DNA from: JAHEEL01 sp963836085
Lineage (GTDB): Bacteria > Actinomycetota > Acidimicrobiia > Spongiisociales > UBA5794
NCBI GenBank assembly: GCA_963836085.1
Contig: CAWIHT010000013.1
Coordinates: 62,001-126,000, forward strand
Direction of reading: 5' to 3'
DNA length: 64,000 bases
The translations under genes and the position numbers were made by a program. The notes below the pieces were generated by a model. The model did no database searches. It saw only the letters and a program-made list of their open reading frames with translations, and was not told the DNA's origin. This document shows positions 35,338-44,571 of this stretch, in pieces; the first letter of the stretch is position 1, and every line of letters begins with the position of its first letter.

Positions 35338-36639
35338 ATGGCGCAACGAGTTAGCAATCGAGGGTTCGTGGTCCTTGGAGCAGTGCTGATCCAGCTCTGC
35401 CTCGGCGCCATCTACGCCTGGTCGGTGTTCACCCCCGCGTTGCAGGATGCCGGCTGGTCCAAGACGCAGACCCAGATCGTGTTCTCGGTGGGTCTCGCGA
35501 TGTTTGCGCTCGTCATGGTCTTCGCCGGCCGGAAGCTCCCGGTCTACGGTCCGCGCAAGCTCGCGATGGCCGGTGGCATCACGCTCGGCCTCGGATACGC
35601 GATCGCTGCGATCGGTGGCGGAGACAACTTCTGGATCGTCTTGATCGGTGTGGGCCTGATCGGCGGCGCCGGTATCGGTCTCGCCTACGTTGTTCCGATT
35701 GCCGTCGGCATGCGTTGGTTCCCGGACCACAAGGGCATGATCTCGGGGGCCGCGGTCGCGGGCTTCGGCTTCGGGGCGCTGGGATGGGTCAAGATCGCCG
35801 GGTCGTGGGGGAATCTCCTCGACAACATCGGTCTCGATGGGACATTCCTCGTCTACGGAATCGCCTTCGCCGTCCTTGTCCTCATCGGCTCGATCTGGAT
35901 GGAGATGCCCCCCCAGGGCTGGTTGCCGGAGGGATTCGCTCTTCCAGAGGTCTCCGGAGTTGGTGGTGCAAACTTCACCTCGTCCGAGATGCTGAAGACG
36001 CCCCAGTTCTATCTCATCTTCCTGACGTTTGCGGTGAGTGCCGGAGCCGGCTTGATGGCGATCGGTCTGATGAAGCTGTGGCCGGTCGAGGCGCTGGTCG
36101 ATGGCGGAATCATGGAGTCTGAGGCAGACGCCATCGCAGGAACCGCGATGGCCGTGTTCTTCAGCCTCGCAAACGGCATAGGTCGGATCACGTGGGGCAC
36201 GATGAGCGACCGACTCGGGCGCAAGCGTTCGGTCATCATCATGACCGCCACTCAGGCCGTGTTCCTGCTGGCCTTCATCCCGATGGCCGGCAGCGAGTAC
36301 ACGCTGTACCTTGCAGCCGCCCTCATCGGATTCAACTTCGGTGGCAACTTCGCCCTGTTCCCGGCCCTGACAGCAGACGAATTCGGCGACAAGTCGGTTG
36401 GCCAGAACTATCCGTGGGTCTTCCTCTCCTACGGCGCAGGCGGGATCGTTTTCCCGATCCTCGGCGGTGCGCTCGGCGACATGGGCAACTTCCCGCTCGC
36501 GTTCATCATCTGCTCGGTCGCATGCGTACTCGGTGCGATCGCCACGGCGTTGATCTACCCGCCCAGCCACGAAGAAGCGTCGAAGCCGTTCACTTGGAAT
36601 GGATTCGTGGGCAACGCCAACATCGGCGGTCGCGCCTAG
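35338..36639 (+). CDS. MFS transporter, OFA (oxalate/formate antiporter) family
   Basis: A 433-residue permease with 12 helices. The first reads RGFVVLGAVLIQLCLGAIYAWSVF, the hallmark of the OFA family, and GVGLIGGAGIGLAYVVPIAVGMRWFPDHKGMISG is the central signature; GTMSDRLGRKR is motif A of the second half. Family members exchange oxalate/formate or move monocarboxylates such as lactate. GAGGAGGAAATCCCG precedes the ATG. It stands alone and ends in a strong hairpin. Confidence 0.9.
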   Translation: MAQRVSNRGFVVLGAVLIQLCLGAIYAWSVFTPALQDAGWSKTQTQIVFSVGLAMFALVMVFAGRKLPVYGPRKLAMAGGITLGLGYAIAAIGGGDNFWIVLIGVGLIGGAGIGLAYVVPIAVGMRWFPDHKGMISGAAVAGFGFGALGWVKIAGSWGNLLDNIGLDGTFLVYGIAFAVLVLIGSIWMEMPPQGWLPEGFALPEVSGVGGANFTSSEMLKTPQFYLIFLTFAVSAGAGLMAIGLMKLWPVEALVDGGIMESEADAIAGTAMAVFFSLANGIGRITWGTMSDRLGRKRSVIIMTATQAVFLLAFIPMAGSEYTLYLAAALIGFNFGGNFALFPALTADEFGDKSVGQNYPWVFLSYGAGGIVFPILGGALGDMGNFPLAFIICSVACVLGAIATALIYPPSHEEASKPFTWNGFVGNANIGGRA

Positions 36640-36657
36640 AAGCCAGACTCAACGTGA

Positions 36658-36694
36658 CAGGAGTCCTCCCCTCGCTGCGAGGGGAGGACTCCTG
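36658..36694 (+). terminator. Perfect 17-bp hairpin terminator
   Basis: Arms 36658-36674 and 36678-36694 are perfectly complementary over 17 bases with the 3-base loop CTG. It lies 19 bases after the OFA transporter stop. It is followed within 70 bases by the dispersed repeat copy B and then the end of the convergent histidine kinase gene. Confidence 0.72.
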
Positions 36695-36769
36695 CGCGAG
36701 GCAGGCGCAGACATGGGGCGTCCGTCCGGTGACCCTTCGGTGTGCACGGTGCGACCCGCTCGAGAGACC

Positions 36770-36816
36770 CCTTCCGGCAGCGCCCGGGGGCGCTGCCACC
36801 TTCCCCTGGGGGGAAG
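36770..36816. repeat. Dispersed double-hairpin repeat, copy B
   Basis: 36786-36816 matches 19542-19572 at 30 of 31 bases. Here two hairpins are perfect: CAGCGCCC-GG-GGGCGCTG and CTTCCCC-TGG-GGGGAAG. It lies in the gap between the OFA transporter terminator and the convergent histidine kinase gene. Confidence 0.6.
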
Positions 36817-36862
36817 AAATGGGACGGGTCTTGCGGTTGCGTCCTGCTGGTAGCGGGCAGCG

Positions 36863-38506
36863 CTACTCGACCGAGACCCGCTCCTGAACCGAGATCGCTT
36901 CAGCCGCGGCGCCCGGGAGGGAGAGGCGGAACTCCGTCCAGTCGCCGTCGCACCGGCAGATGAGTTCGCCACCCATGACCTGAGCGAGGAGACGGCTGAC
37001 GTAGAGACCGATGCCGATTCCCTGAGCGGCGTTGACCTCGGCACCGTCGCTGCGCGCATAGGGCTCGAAGATCCGTTCGCAATCCCCGGACGGAAGCTGC
37101 GTGCCGTCATCGCAGACCGAGATGTGAACCATCCCGTCTCCCCGCGAGACCCCTATCGAGATGTTCGGGCCGCCGTGGGTGACAGCGTTCTGCACGAGGT
37201 TGCGGAGGATCTGACGCAGGCGGGTGCCATCCGCGTAGACCACCGGGTCTTCGTCGGTAATGGTGAGGGTTCCCTCCCGCCCAAGCGGCATCGAGCTCAC
37301 GGCGTAGCTGAGGTGCCGCTGGAGGCGGGTCTCCGCCAGCGCGATCTTGACGTTCCCGTATTCCGATCGAGCAACGACGAGCAGATCTTCGACGAGATTC
37401 GACGCCTCCTGCGCCTGGTCCGACACCATGCCGAGGAGTTCGTTTCGTTCGTCGACGGTCAGCGTCTCCCACTGGGACTCGATCTCGCTTGCCCCGCCGA
37501 CGACAACGGTGAGTGGAGTTCTGAGTTCGTGACTGACCGTGGCGAGGAAGCGATCCTTCCCCTCGTCCTGGAGTCGAGCGAGTTCGAGTCTCTCGTTCAC
37601 CTCACGCGTTCGGGCCCGCGTCACGTAGGCCAGCCGAGAGAGGAGGACTGCAATGAAGAGACCAAGGCCGAGTACCGCCACGAAAGTCAACGGCGATCTC
37701 GAGTGCGGGAAAGCGCTGCCAGTCGCTACCGCAATGTCGATGAGGCCAGCCATGCCCACTGGTGATGAGCGGACGATCTCCGAGCCGGTTGGTGTGCCCT
37801 CGGATACGATGACCTTGTCACCAAACCTTCGGTCGAGCAGCTGGCCTGCGTACTCGTCCTCACCGACAGCCGCCATGGCACGATGGAGAATGCGATCCGC
37901 GAGAAAGATCGCTCCGATGAGTACCTCGGCATGATCGCCTTGTGCCGGCACTACAGCGATCATCCGGACCCCGTCCTCTCCGGGCACCCTGTACGCCGGG
38001 CTCAGATAGGGGATGTCCTCGCGTATCAAAGTCTCCGTAATCTTCGCGGAGAGCCCGAGGTCGGGGATGTCAAGCTGGTTGCGCGGGTGTACTTGGAAGA
38101 CGGCGGTTCCGGGACCGCTGCCTTCGCTGGTGACGGGGTAGCTGACGAGACCGACGAGCGAATTGAGGACGACCGGGTCTGCCGTAACGGCGATCGAAGC
38201 GAAGTCTGCCGGAGTGTCGGCCGCCGTCGATGCGGCGACGATCACGCTCGCTGCCATCTCGACAACTCTCAGTTCGGATTCGAGGTTGCGGGTTATGGCC
38301 TCAGCGCCCCGTTCCAGACGGTATCTGTCGTTGTTCGCTGCCGCGTGATCAAGCCAGAACGCGAGCGCGACCGCACCGGCGAGTACGAGGAACGCCGCCG
38401 TCGCCCATGCGCGACCGCTGCTGAGATATGTCCCTGGATGAGAGGCTCGCGATTGAAGAGACCGAGTCACTCCCTGTGTATCGGCCCGATCGGTGGATCG
38501 CTTCAC
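36863..38506 (-). CDS. Sensor histidine kinase with CHASE-type sensor
   Basis: About 547 residues. A first membrane helix (ATAAFLVLAGAVALAFWL) is followed by an outside CHASE-like domain that begins YRLERGAEAITRNLESELRV, then a second helix (LTFVAVLGLGLFIAVLLS), the HisKA box ATVSHELRTPL and an ATPase domain (NLVQNAVTHGG, GIGIGLYVSRLLAQ). No response regulator is adjacent, so it is an orphan kinase. The start is uncertain: GTG 38506 is used, GTG 38470 is an alternative. It shares a short divergent region with the glycosylase gene. Confidence 0.85.
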   Translation of the reverse strand: MKRSTDRADTQGVTRSLQSRASHPGTYLSSGRAWATAAFLVLAGAVALAFWLDHAAANNDRYRLERGAEAITRNLESELRVVEMAASVIVAASTAADTPADFASIAVTADPVVLNSLVGLVSYPVTSEGSGPGTAVFQVHPRNQLDIPDLGLSAKITETLIREDIPYLSPAYRVPGEDGVRMIAVVPAQGDHAEVLIGAIFLADRILHRAMAAVGEDEYAGQLLDRRFGDKVIVSEGTPTGSEIVRSSPVGMAGLIDIAVATGSAFPHSRSPLTFVAVLGLGLFIAVLLSRLAYVTRARTREVNERLELARLQDEGKDRFLATVSHELRTPLTVVVGGASEIESQWETLTVDERNELLGMVSDQAQEASNLVEDLLVVARSEYGNVKIALAETRLQRHLSYAVSSMPLGREGTLTITDEDPVVYADGTRLRQILRNLVQNAVTHGGPNISIGVSRGDGMVHISVCDDGTQLPSGDCERIFEPYARSDGAEVNAAQGIGIGLYVSRLLAQVMGGELICRCDGDWTEFRLSLPGAAAEAISVQERVSVE

Positions 38507-38536
38507 CAGAAACCCGGTTGTGGATAGAGTCAATCC

Positions 38537-39319
38537 GTGAGCTTGCCGGCATCCACCCCCGAAGCACTCATTGTCCGGGCCATCCTCCGGTTCAGAGAGA
38601 TTCTCGCCGAACAAGAGGCGAGGAGAGTTGTTCCGATTCTCACCGACCGCTCTGCAGCAAACGAGTTCCTGATGGCCGACGATTGGGCGTTCCTGGCCGG
38701 GGTCATCGGCGACTACCAGATGCCGGCCGAGCGAGCGTGGGCCGTGCCCTACAACCTGAGCCGAAGGCTGGGCGGATGGGGCGTGCACATCGTGGCCGAC
38801 AACCCGGAACGAGTCCTGGCTGCGTTCCTCGGCCCGCCCGCCCTCCATCGGTTCCCTACACAGAGCGCTCGGTGGCTCGTCGCGGGGGCTCAGCGGGTCA
38901 TCGATGACTACGGGGGTGAGGCGGGCGCCGTATGGAACGACCGTCCCGCGGCGAGACAACTCCAGGAGCGACTCTCCGAGTTCGTGGGTATCAGCCAGAA
39001 GAAGGCTGCGATGGCCGTCGAGATCCTGAGTGGGCAGCGAGGCATCGAGATCCGCGATCTCTTCGGATCGGATATCGCATACGACGTGCATGTGCGGCGG
39101 GTGATGCTTCGCACCGGACTTGCAGAGCGAGATCAGGTCGACCACATGGTCGACGTGGCTCGGAGGCTCAATCCCGACCGTCCCGGTGCTCTCGACCTGC
39201 CGATGTGGGAGATCGGACGGACCTGGTGCCACGCCCGGAACCCTGGGTGCGAAGCCTGCGAGATCAAGGCGGTCTGCCCCCGTTTGGTTGACGCTGCGGC
39301 GAGCGTTCGAGGAGCCTGA
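38537..39319 (+). CDS. HhH-GPD DNA glycosylase with 4Fe-4S cluster (EndoIII-like)
   Basis: A 260-residue protein. The helix-hairpin-helix element FVGISQKKAAMAVEIL contains the Lys expected of bifunctional glycosylases, DVHVRRVMLRTG holds the catalytic Asp, and C-terminal CHARNPGCEACEIKAVC gives the Cys spacing 6-2-5 of the EndoIII iron-sulfur loop. It should remove a damaged base from DNA. The N-terminal 100 residues differ from Nth and make it a distant member. TAGAGT six bases before GTG indicates a leaderless start. Confidence 0.83.
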   Translation: MSLPASTPEALIVRAILRFREILAEQEARRVVPILTDRSAANEFLMADDWAFLAGVIGDYQMPAERAWAVPYNLSRRLGGWGVHIVADNPERVLAAFLGPPALHRFPTQSARWLVAGAQRVIDDYGGEAGAVWNDRPAARQLQERLSEFVGISQKKAAMAVEILSGQRGIEIRDLFGSDIAYDVHVRRVMLRTGLAERDQVDHMVDVARRLNPDRPGALDLPMWEIGRTWCHARNPGCEACEIKAVCPRLVDAAASVRGA

Positions 39320-39385
39320 GGGCAGACCTCCGGTGGAGGCTCGATTGGGGGAGCCGTCTCCGGTGATCACATCTAGGCTGAGTGC

Positions 39386-40027
39386 ATGGACGACCGGACG
39401 CAAATGGCGGCAGCGCAACTCTCCCGGATGCGGGGGATGACGGCGATGTACCACCGGCGGTTCTTCCTCGATGTCAACATCACGACCGTGCTGATCCTCG
39501 CGCTTCTTGTCGCCGGGTGGTTCGGGGCGGAGCCGGCGTTCCTCGTCGTCCCGGTTGTTGCGCTCATGGGCGCCGTGCAGACGGCCTTCGACGCCTCCTA
39601 CCTCATCTTTGCCCGGTGGTACGCCGCCTATCTCGAGCGCTATCTCAACCACCATGTCGGAGATCGCATTCATGTGGCCGCCGAGATGGAAGCGGCCTAC
39701 CTCTTTCCGCTCGGATCTCGGAAGATCGTGACGATTCCTGTCGCAGGCGGCTTCTCCTGGTTCTCGTTCGTCACGATCTTCTACACCGTCCTCGGAGCGT
39801 TCGCCTACCTCTTTGGCCTGATCCTCGGATGGGACACGTTGGTCGACGCCCCGGTGGGTGTCGCGGTGTTGTACAGCTTCGGCCTCTTCGGGGTCACCCT
39901 TGCTTCTTTCGTGGTCGGCGTGTGGTGGTTTGCCACCGGTGTGGGTGAGCGGCGCCTGCAACAGGTCCTCGACACTCAGTTCGGCGGCATCCCGGACGCA
40001 TCCGGAGCAACCGAAGGAATCGAATAG
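39386..40027 (+). CDS. Hypothetical membrane protein, 213 aa
   Basis: Four membrane helices: TTVLILALLVAGWFGAE, FLVVPVVALMGAVQTAFDAS, FSWFSFVTIFYTVLGAFAYLFGLILG and VLYSFGLFGVTLASFVVGVWWF. Between the second and third lies a cytoplasmic part with YLERYLNHHVGDRIHVAAEME. TAGGCT six bases before ATG marks a leaderless start. It heads a possible three-gene unit with the DUF1475-like protein and TudS-like protein. No family recognised. Confidence 0.72.
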   Translation: MDDRTQMAAAQLSRMRGMTAMYHRRFFLDVNITTVLILALLVAGWFGAEPAFLVVPVVALMGAVQTAFDASYLIFARWYAAYLERYLNHHVGDRIHVAAEMEAAYLFPLGSRKIVTIPVAGGFSWFSFVTIFYTVLGAFAYLFGLILGWDTLVDAPVGVAVLYSFGLFGVTLASFVVGVWWFATGVGERRLQQVLDTQFGGIPDASGATEGIE

Positions 40028-40050
40028 CGATTGACGATCAGGAGATTCAC

Positions 40051-40374
40051 ATGACAGCAATCCGCGTCTTCACCGTCGGCCTCACCGTTGTGATGTTCGT
40101 GGCCATCGCCGTATCGATGGCGACCGGCGACTTCAGCGCCGAAGGCTCGTGGCTGCTCGACCATCCCTGGGGCCGCATGACGCTCATCGACCTCTATGTC
40201 AGCATTGCCCTGTTCGCCGGGTGGGTGTTCCTGCGCGAGCGGTCCCCGTGGACGGCCGTTCTCTGGCTTCCCCTCTTCGTGGTCCTCGGCAGCGGAGGCA
40301 CCGCCCTCTACGCAGCGATCGCCTCCTTCCGGACCGACAACATCCGATCGTTCCTCCTCGGGGCGCGATCATGA
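40051..40374 (+). CDS. DUF1475-like membrane protein
   Basis: A 107-residue protein with three helices. RMTLIDLYVSIALFAGWVFLRERSPW is the central segment and matches DUF1475, a family of small membrane proteins from plants and bacteria. AGGAG precedes the ATG by a few bases. Its stop overlaps the next gene by ATGA, so the two are translationally coupled. Function unknown. Confidence 0.75.
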   Translation: MTAIRVFTVGLTVVMFVAIAVSMATGDFSAEGSWLLDHPWGRMTLIDLYVSIALFAGWVFLRERSPWTAVLWLPLFVVLGSGGTALYAAIASFRTDNIRSFLLGARS

Positions 40375-41345
40375 CCGCGACCGATACCGAATCGACCGGC
40401 GCCCGGCCTCTCCGGATTGGTGTCAGCTCATGCGTGATCGGCGAGGAAGTCCGATGGAACGGCGGCCACTCGCGTCAGCGCTATCTCACGGACATGCTCG
40501 GCCCATTCGTCGAGTACGTGCCCGTCTGCCCCGAGGTCGAGGTCGGCATGGGTGTTCCGCGGCCGACGGTTCGTCTGGTGCGTGAAGGCGAGACCATCCG
40601 CATGATCGATCCGAAGAACGAAGTGGACTGGACCTCCTCCATGAATCGGCTGTCGCTCTCACGCGCTTCAGAACTCGCCGGCGAAGATCTCAGTGGCTTT
40701 GTGCTCAAGAAGGACTCTCCGACCTGCGGCGTCTTCCGGGTGAGGATCTACACCGATACCGGGGTGGAGCGGAATGGTCGTGGCCTGTTCGCCGACGCGC
40801 TCATTCAGCGAATGCCCTACCTTCCGATCGAAGAAGAGGGCCGCCTCAACGATGCCCGCATTCGAGAGAACTTCGTGGAGCGAATCTTCGCCTACCGGCG
40901 CGTGACGGACCTCTTCCGACCGCGGTGGACGGTCGGTGATGTCGTGGCATTCCACACGCGCGAGAAGTTGCTCCTTCGGGCGCACGACGAGCGCGGATAT
41001 CGAGAACTCGGGAAGATGGTCGCAGAGGCCAAGAGCGTCCCACGGGCAGCTTTCGCCGACGACTACGCAGATCGGTTCATGGAGATCATGAAGCGTCCGG
41101 CCACGGTGGCGAAGCACGTCAACGTGCTTCAGCACATGCTTGCGTTCCTGCGATGGGACGACGACGAAGTCGGTCGTGCCGAAATGCGTGAGGCGATCGC
41201 GGACTACAAGGCCGGCCTCGTGCCGCTCGTCGTCCCGGTGACCTTGATCCGACATCTGGCCAATCGACACGAGCGCCAGATCCTTCTCGACTCGTCGTAC
41301 CTCTCACCCCATCCCAAAGAGCTCATGCTCAGAAACCACGTGTAG
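40371..41345 (+). CDS. TudS-like DUF523 + DUF1722 protein
   Basis: A 324-residue two-domain protein. DUF523 covers residues 14 to about 160 with three Cys placed to hold a 4Fe-4S cluster (Cys21 in SSCVIGE, Cys53 in PVCPEVEVGMG and Cys119 in KKDSPTCG), the set used by thiouracil desulfurase TudS. DUF1722 follows (FRPRWTVGDVVAFHTREKLLLRAH ... QILLDSSYLSPHPKEL). Thio-base desulfurisation is inferred from the Cys set only. It is coupled to the upstream membrane gene. Confidence 0.82.
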   Translation: MTATDTESTGARPLRIGVSSCVIGEEVRWNGGHSRQRYLTDMLGPFVEYVPVCPEVEVGMGVPRPTVRLVREGETIRMIDPKNEVDWTSSMNRLSLSRASELAGEDLSGFVLKKDSPTCGVFRVRIYTDTGVERNGRGLFADALIQRMPYLPIEEEGRLNDARIRENFVERIFAYRRVTDLFRPRWTVGDVVAFHTREKLLLRAHDERGYRELGKMVAEAKSVPRAAFADDYADRFMEIMKRPATVAKHVNVLQHMLAFLRWDDDEVGRAEMREAIADYKAGLVPLVVPVTLIRHLANRHERQILLDSSYLSPHPKELMLRNHV

Positions 41346-41432
41346 GAGAGATCTATCGGAAGTCAGGCGGCCGCACTCGTCCGTTCCCCCATGTCCTTCC
41401 GGTGAGGGTGCGCCAACTCTCTCAGTTACCCA

Positions 41433-42503
41433 CTACACCGTCATCGCGAGTTGCTTCTCCGACCATCGGGCCACCCACATGACGAATGGAACCAGCAGGA
41501 GGCAGAACGCCACTGCGATCAGCAGCTCGGGGAGCACGTCACCGAACGATTGTCCGCCCACAGCGATGTCATAGATCGGCTGGAGGAAGTAGTAGGTCGG
41601 AATCAGTTTCGGGATCCACTGGGGCAACCCGGGAAACAGCACGAAGATCACCGGTAGGAAGATGAAGATCCCTCCGGCCTTGACGGCTGTGTACATCGTG
41701 GTGATGTCGCGAGCCCACAGTCCGAGCGCCATGCCGACGAGGGACATCATGACGGAACCGACGAACAGGATCAGCGCCATGGCCAAGAATTGGCCGGCAA
41801 AGGCGTTGTTGAGAGCGAGCGTCGCGAGGCCCATCAGGACCGCGAGGATGACGGCGAAGGCGCCCTTGCCAAGGAGGACCTCGGACATGCGCGTTGGCGT
41901 GACCAGCACTGCATCGAGCGTTCGCTTCTCCCGTTCATCAACCAACGACGCGGCGGGCAGGAACAATGCGGCGATCATCACGGCGTAGAAGACCATGGTG
42001 GGGAGCAGTCGATCTCCGATCGGCACGAAGTCCTCGTCTCCGACCGGGGTGACGATCACGGTGACCGGAGGCTCGGCGCCTGAGACATCGCGGACAAGAT
42101 CGATCGTCGTGATCGACAGGATGATCCGGTTCGAGGCGAGGCTCGATCCGGAGACGTAGAACGCGAGGTCGGGCTGATTGCCGGCCGCCAGATCTGAGTC
42201 AAAGCTGGCGGGGATCACGAGTCCGGCGTCGAAGTCGTTGGCCTCGACTCGAGCCGTGAGCGTCTCTGCATCGGAGACGACCACGGCGTCGACTCCGTCG
42301 AGTTGCAGGGCAGCCGCGGTCACCTCGGAAGTGCCTGCGTCGACGATGCCGAGTCGCGGGTTGCCGTCGAACAACGAGCCGAAGACAGAGGAGATGAGGA
42401 ACGTCATGATGAGCGGCATCGCGATTGCGAAGAACACCAGCGGAGACCTCGGCGAGAGCCGAACCTCCCTGGCGAAGACGTACCAGGTGCGTCTCAGATT
42501 CAT
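41433..42503 (-). CDS. ABC-2 type permease (second)
   Basis: A 356-residue permease. An N-terminal helix (PLVFFAIAMPLIMTFLISSVFG) is followed by an outside domain of about 130 residues (residues 45-175) and five further helices, with VDEREKRTLDAVLVTPTRMSEVLLGK as the ABC-2 coupling signature. ATG 42503 overlaps the upstream permease stop as ATGA. Together with the neighbouring permease it probably forms a heterodimeric exporter driven by the ATPase at 43582. Confidence 0.88.
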   Translation of the reverse strand: MNLRRTWYVFAREVRLSPRSPLVFFAIAMPLIMTFLISSVFGSLFDGNPRLGIVDAGTSEVTAAALQLDGVDAVVVSDAETLTARVEANDFDAGLVIPASFDSDLAAGNQPDLAFYVSGSSLASNRIILSITTIDLVRDVSGAEPPVTVIVTPVGDEDFVPIGDRLLPTMVFYAVMIAALFLPAASLVDEREKRTLDAVLVTPTRMSEVLLGKGAFAVILAVLMGLATLALNNAFAGQFLAMALILFVGSVMMSLVGMALGLWARDITTMYTAVKAGGIFIFLPVIFVLFPGLPQWIPKLIPTYYFLQPIYDIAVGGQSFGDVLPELLIAVAFCLLLVPFVMWVARWSEKQLAMTV

Positions 42504-43582
42504 AGCATCGCCACCCTTCGCTTCAGGATCAGAGCACCAGCGGCGAACGCAGCCAGACCCCACGCTGCCAGCAGGAGCAGCGCCGGAGCGATCTGGGCCC
42601 AACTGTCGCCATCGATCGTGACGCCCATCACCGCCTCGACCATTCCGTACGTTGGCAGGATCTTGATCCAGGAGGGTGAGGAGCCAGGGAACAAGGCTCC
42701 GAACGCCGGGATCATCAGCGGGATCATGAAGAGCATCGCGACCATCAGCGTGCCGATGAAGTCTCGCCCATAGGAGCCCGCGATCATGCCGAAGCCGGTC
42801 ACGAGGATGGCTCCCAGCAGCAGGATCGTGATGACCGCGGGAGGATTCACCGCGAGTGCTCCGATGAGCAGGGCCAGCAGAGCGACTTCGGTGAACGCCA
42901 GGCCAACGCCGAAGATGCTCTTGGCGGCGAGGAAGTCGATGACACGCACCGGTGTCGCGAGGACCGCAACGACGGTTCGTTCCTGAATCTCGACTGCAAT
43001 CAGAGCGGACAGCGCGAACGTCTCGACCATGAGAACCATGATGAGCAGCAGTGGTCGCATCTGCTCCTGGAGGGAGGTCTGAGCACCGACACGGTCCGTA
43101 CCAAGTACCACGGCTTCGGTGATGGGGTCAACCGGCGGCGCTATCCCAGCGAGGCCAAACGCCGCTTCACCGATCAACCCTTCCACCATGGCGAGCTGCT
43201 CGGCGGGCAGGCCGGCAGGGACGAAGAGCGTGACCGTCGGCGTCGTTCCCCCGGCGAGCGACGACAGGAAGTCGGGAGGGAACGCAATCCCGGCGACGAT
43301 GCCGTCGTCACCGTCCTCGACGGCGGTTCGCAGGTCTTCCTCGTTTGGGAACGAGTGCAGTGACAGGCCGGCAACTTCGGCTCCGCCGACCGCGGGGAGT
43401 ACCCCACCGAGGTCGGTCTGCGACACGCCGATCCGAAGGGTCTCGTCGACGCTGCTTGGAAGGAACCAGAACACCGCGACCCAGGCGACAAGGACCATCA
43501 AGGTGATGAAGACGAAGAACCTATTGCGCGTGAACTCGGTGAGGTCCTTTCGGATGATCGTGCCGACGCTCGACGCGCTCAT
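42500..43582 (-). CDS. ABC-2 type permease (first)
   Basis: A 360-residue protein with the same plan as its neighbour: one helix (FFVFITLMVLVAWVAVFWFL), a large outside domain to about residue 170, five helices and the signature VEIQERTVVAVLATPVRVIDFLAAK. Its ATG overlaps the stop of the ATPase (TGATG) and its stop overlaps the second permease start (ATGA), so all three are coupled in one operon. Confidence 0.88.
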   Translation of the reverse strand: MSASSVGTIIRKDLTEFTRNRFFVFITLMVLVAWVAVFWFLPSSVDETLRIGVSQTDLGGVLPAVGGAEVAGLSLHSFPNEEDLRTAVEDGDDGIVAGIAFPPDFLSSLAGGTTPTVTLFVPAGLPAEQLAMVEGLIGEAAFGLAGIAPPVDPITEAVVLGTDRVGAQTSLQEQMRPLLLIMVLMVETFALSALIAVEIQERTVVAVLATPVRVIDFLAAKSIFGVGLAFTEVALLALLIGALAVNPPAVITILLLGAILVTGFGMIAGSYGRDFIGTLMVAMLFMIPLMIPAFGALFPGSSPSWIKILPTYGMVEAVMGVTIDGDSWAQIAPALLLLAAWGLAAFAAGALILKRRVAML

Positions 43583-44463
43583 CAGGCCAGCCTGCGTCCG
43601 GCGTACTCAACGAAGATGTCTTCGAGGGTCGCCTCCTCGGTGTGGATCGTCATCAGGTCCTCGCCGTCCACGGCGTCGCGGATACGGTCGCCGGAACCGG
43701 TCTCGTCAAGCGGGATGATCTGTTCGTCAACGCCATCTCCCCGCCGTGTTCGGATTCGGACCGAACGCGTGCCGTGCTCGAGCTTGAGATTCTCGGGTGA
43801 GTCGATGGTGAGGATCGAACCCTGGTTGATGAACGCCACTCGGTTGCTCAAGGTGTCGGCCTCGTGCATGTCGTGCGTGGTGAGGAGCACGGCGGCACCC
43901 CGGTTGGCCTCCTGCTGAATCAGATTCCGAATCGCGATCGCGGACACGGGGTCGAGTCCGTCCGTCGGCTCGTCGAGCAGCAGAATGTCGGGTTGATTGA
44001 CCAGCGCACGCGCCATCATCAAGCGCTGGCGCATGCCCTTGGAGTACTCAGAGACCCGATCGTCGAGCCTGGTCGATAGGCCAACGCGTTCCATCATCGG
44101 CTCCGGGTCGAAGTCGGTGACCTCGAAGAGCCGTGCAAAGAACGTAAGGTTCTCGCGTCCGGTCATGGAGAGGTAGAGGTTCTTCTCCTCGAAGCAGACG
44201 CCAAGCCGCTCCTGGATCTGTTCTCGTTCGCTCGGCATGCTCATGCCAAGCATCTCGATGCTTCCCGCCTCGGGGCTGAGTTGTCCGGTGAGCATCTTGA
44301 TGGTGGTGGACTTGCCGGCGCCGTTCGGGCCGAGGAATCCGAGGATTTCGCCGGGGCCGACGCAGAACGACACACCGTCGACGGCGGGCGTGTCCCCGTA
44401 GCTGAATCGGATCCCGTCGACGGCAATCGCCGGCGCGGCGGTGGTGGAAGGTGGAGTAGTCAC
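43582..44463 (-). CDS. ABC-2 exporter ATP-binding protein
   Basis: A 293-residue DrrA/CcmA-type ATPase: Walker A GPNGAGKS, Q-loop VCFEEKNLYLS, signature SKGMRQRLMMA, Walker B ILLLDEPTDGLD and switch LLTTHDMHEADTLS. The C-terminal domain (SVRIRTRRGDGVDEQIIPLDE ... LEDIFVEYAGR) is typical of the group. The GTG at 44463 follows GATAAT by six bases, a leaderless start; an earlier GTG exists upstream. Export substrate unknown. Confidence 0.9.
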   Translation of the reverse strand: MTTPPSTTAAPAIAVDGIRFSYGDTPAVDGVSFCVGPGEILGFLGPNGAGKSTTIKMLTGQLSPEAGSIEMLGMSMPSEREQIQERLGVCFEEKNLYLSMTGRENLTFFARLFEVTDFDPEPMMERVGLSTRLDDRVSEYSKGMRQRLMMARALVNQPDILLLDEPTDGLDPVSAIAIRNLIQQEANRGAAVLLTTHDMHEADTLSNRVAFINQGSILTIDSPENLKLEHGTRSVRIRTRRGDGVDEQIIPLDETGSGDRIRDAVDGEDLMTIHTEEATLEDIFVEYAGRRLA

Positions 44464-44490
44464 TCCCTCATTATCCGTCCACACAGTCCT

Positions 44491-44518
44491 GTGGGAAGGA
44501 CCATTCGGCCCTTCCCAC
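44491..44518 (-). terminator. Hairpin after the ACG-start gene
   Basis: GTGGGAAGG (44491-44499) pairs perfectly with CCTTCCCAC (44510-44518). It lies 54 bases beyond the stop of the small minus-strand gene and ahead of the exporter operon, so it would separate the two units. Confidence 0.45.
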
Positions 44519-44571
44519 GGAGCGGTGGCGCATCGTATTCGCCGAGACGACTGCGTCTTGAACGCACCCGT

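Noticed and set aside
38507..40060. Very long minus-strand frame continuing upstream of the histidine kinase
   Set aside because: It is the mirror of the glycosylase and membrane-protein genes on the plus strand, without membrane or kinase-like sequence. High GC leaves such frames open.
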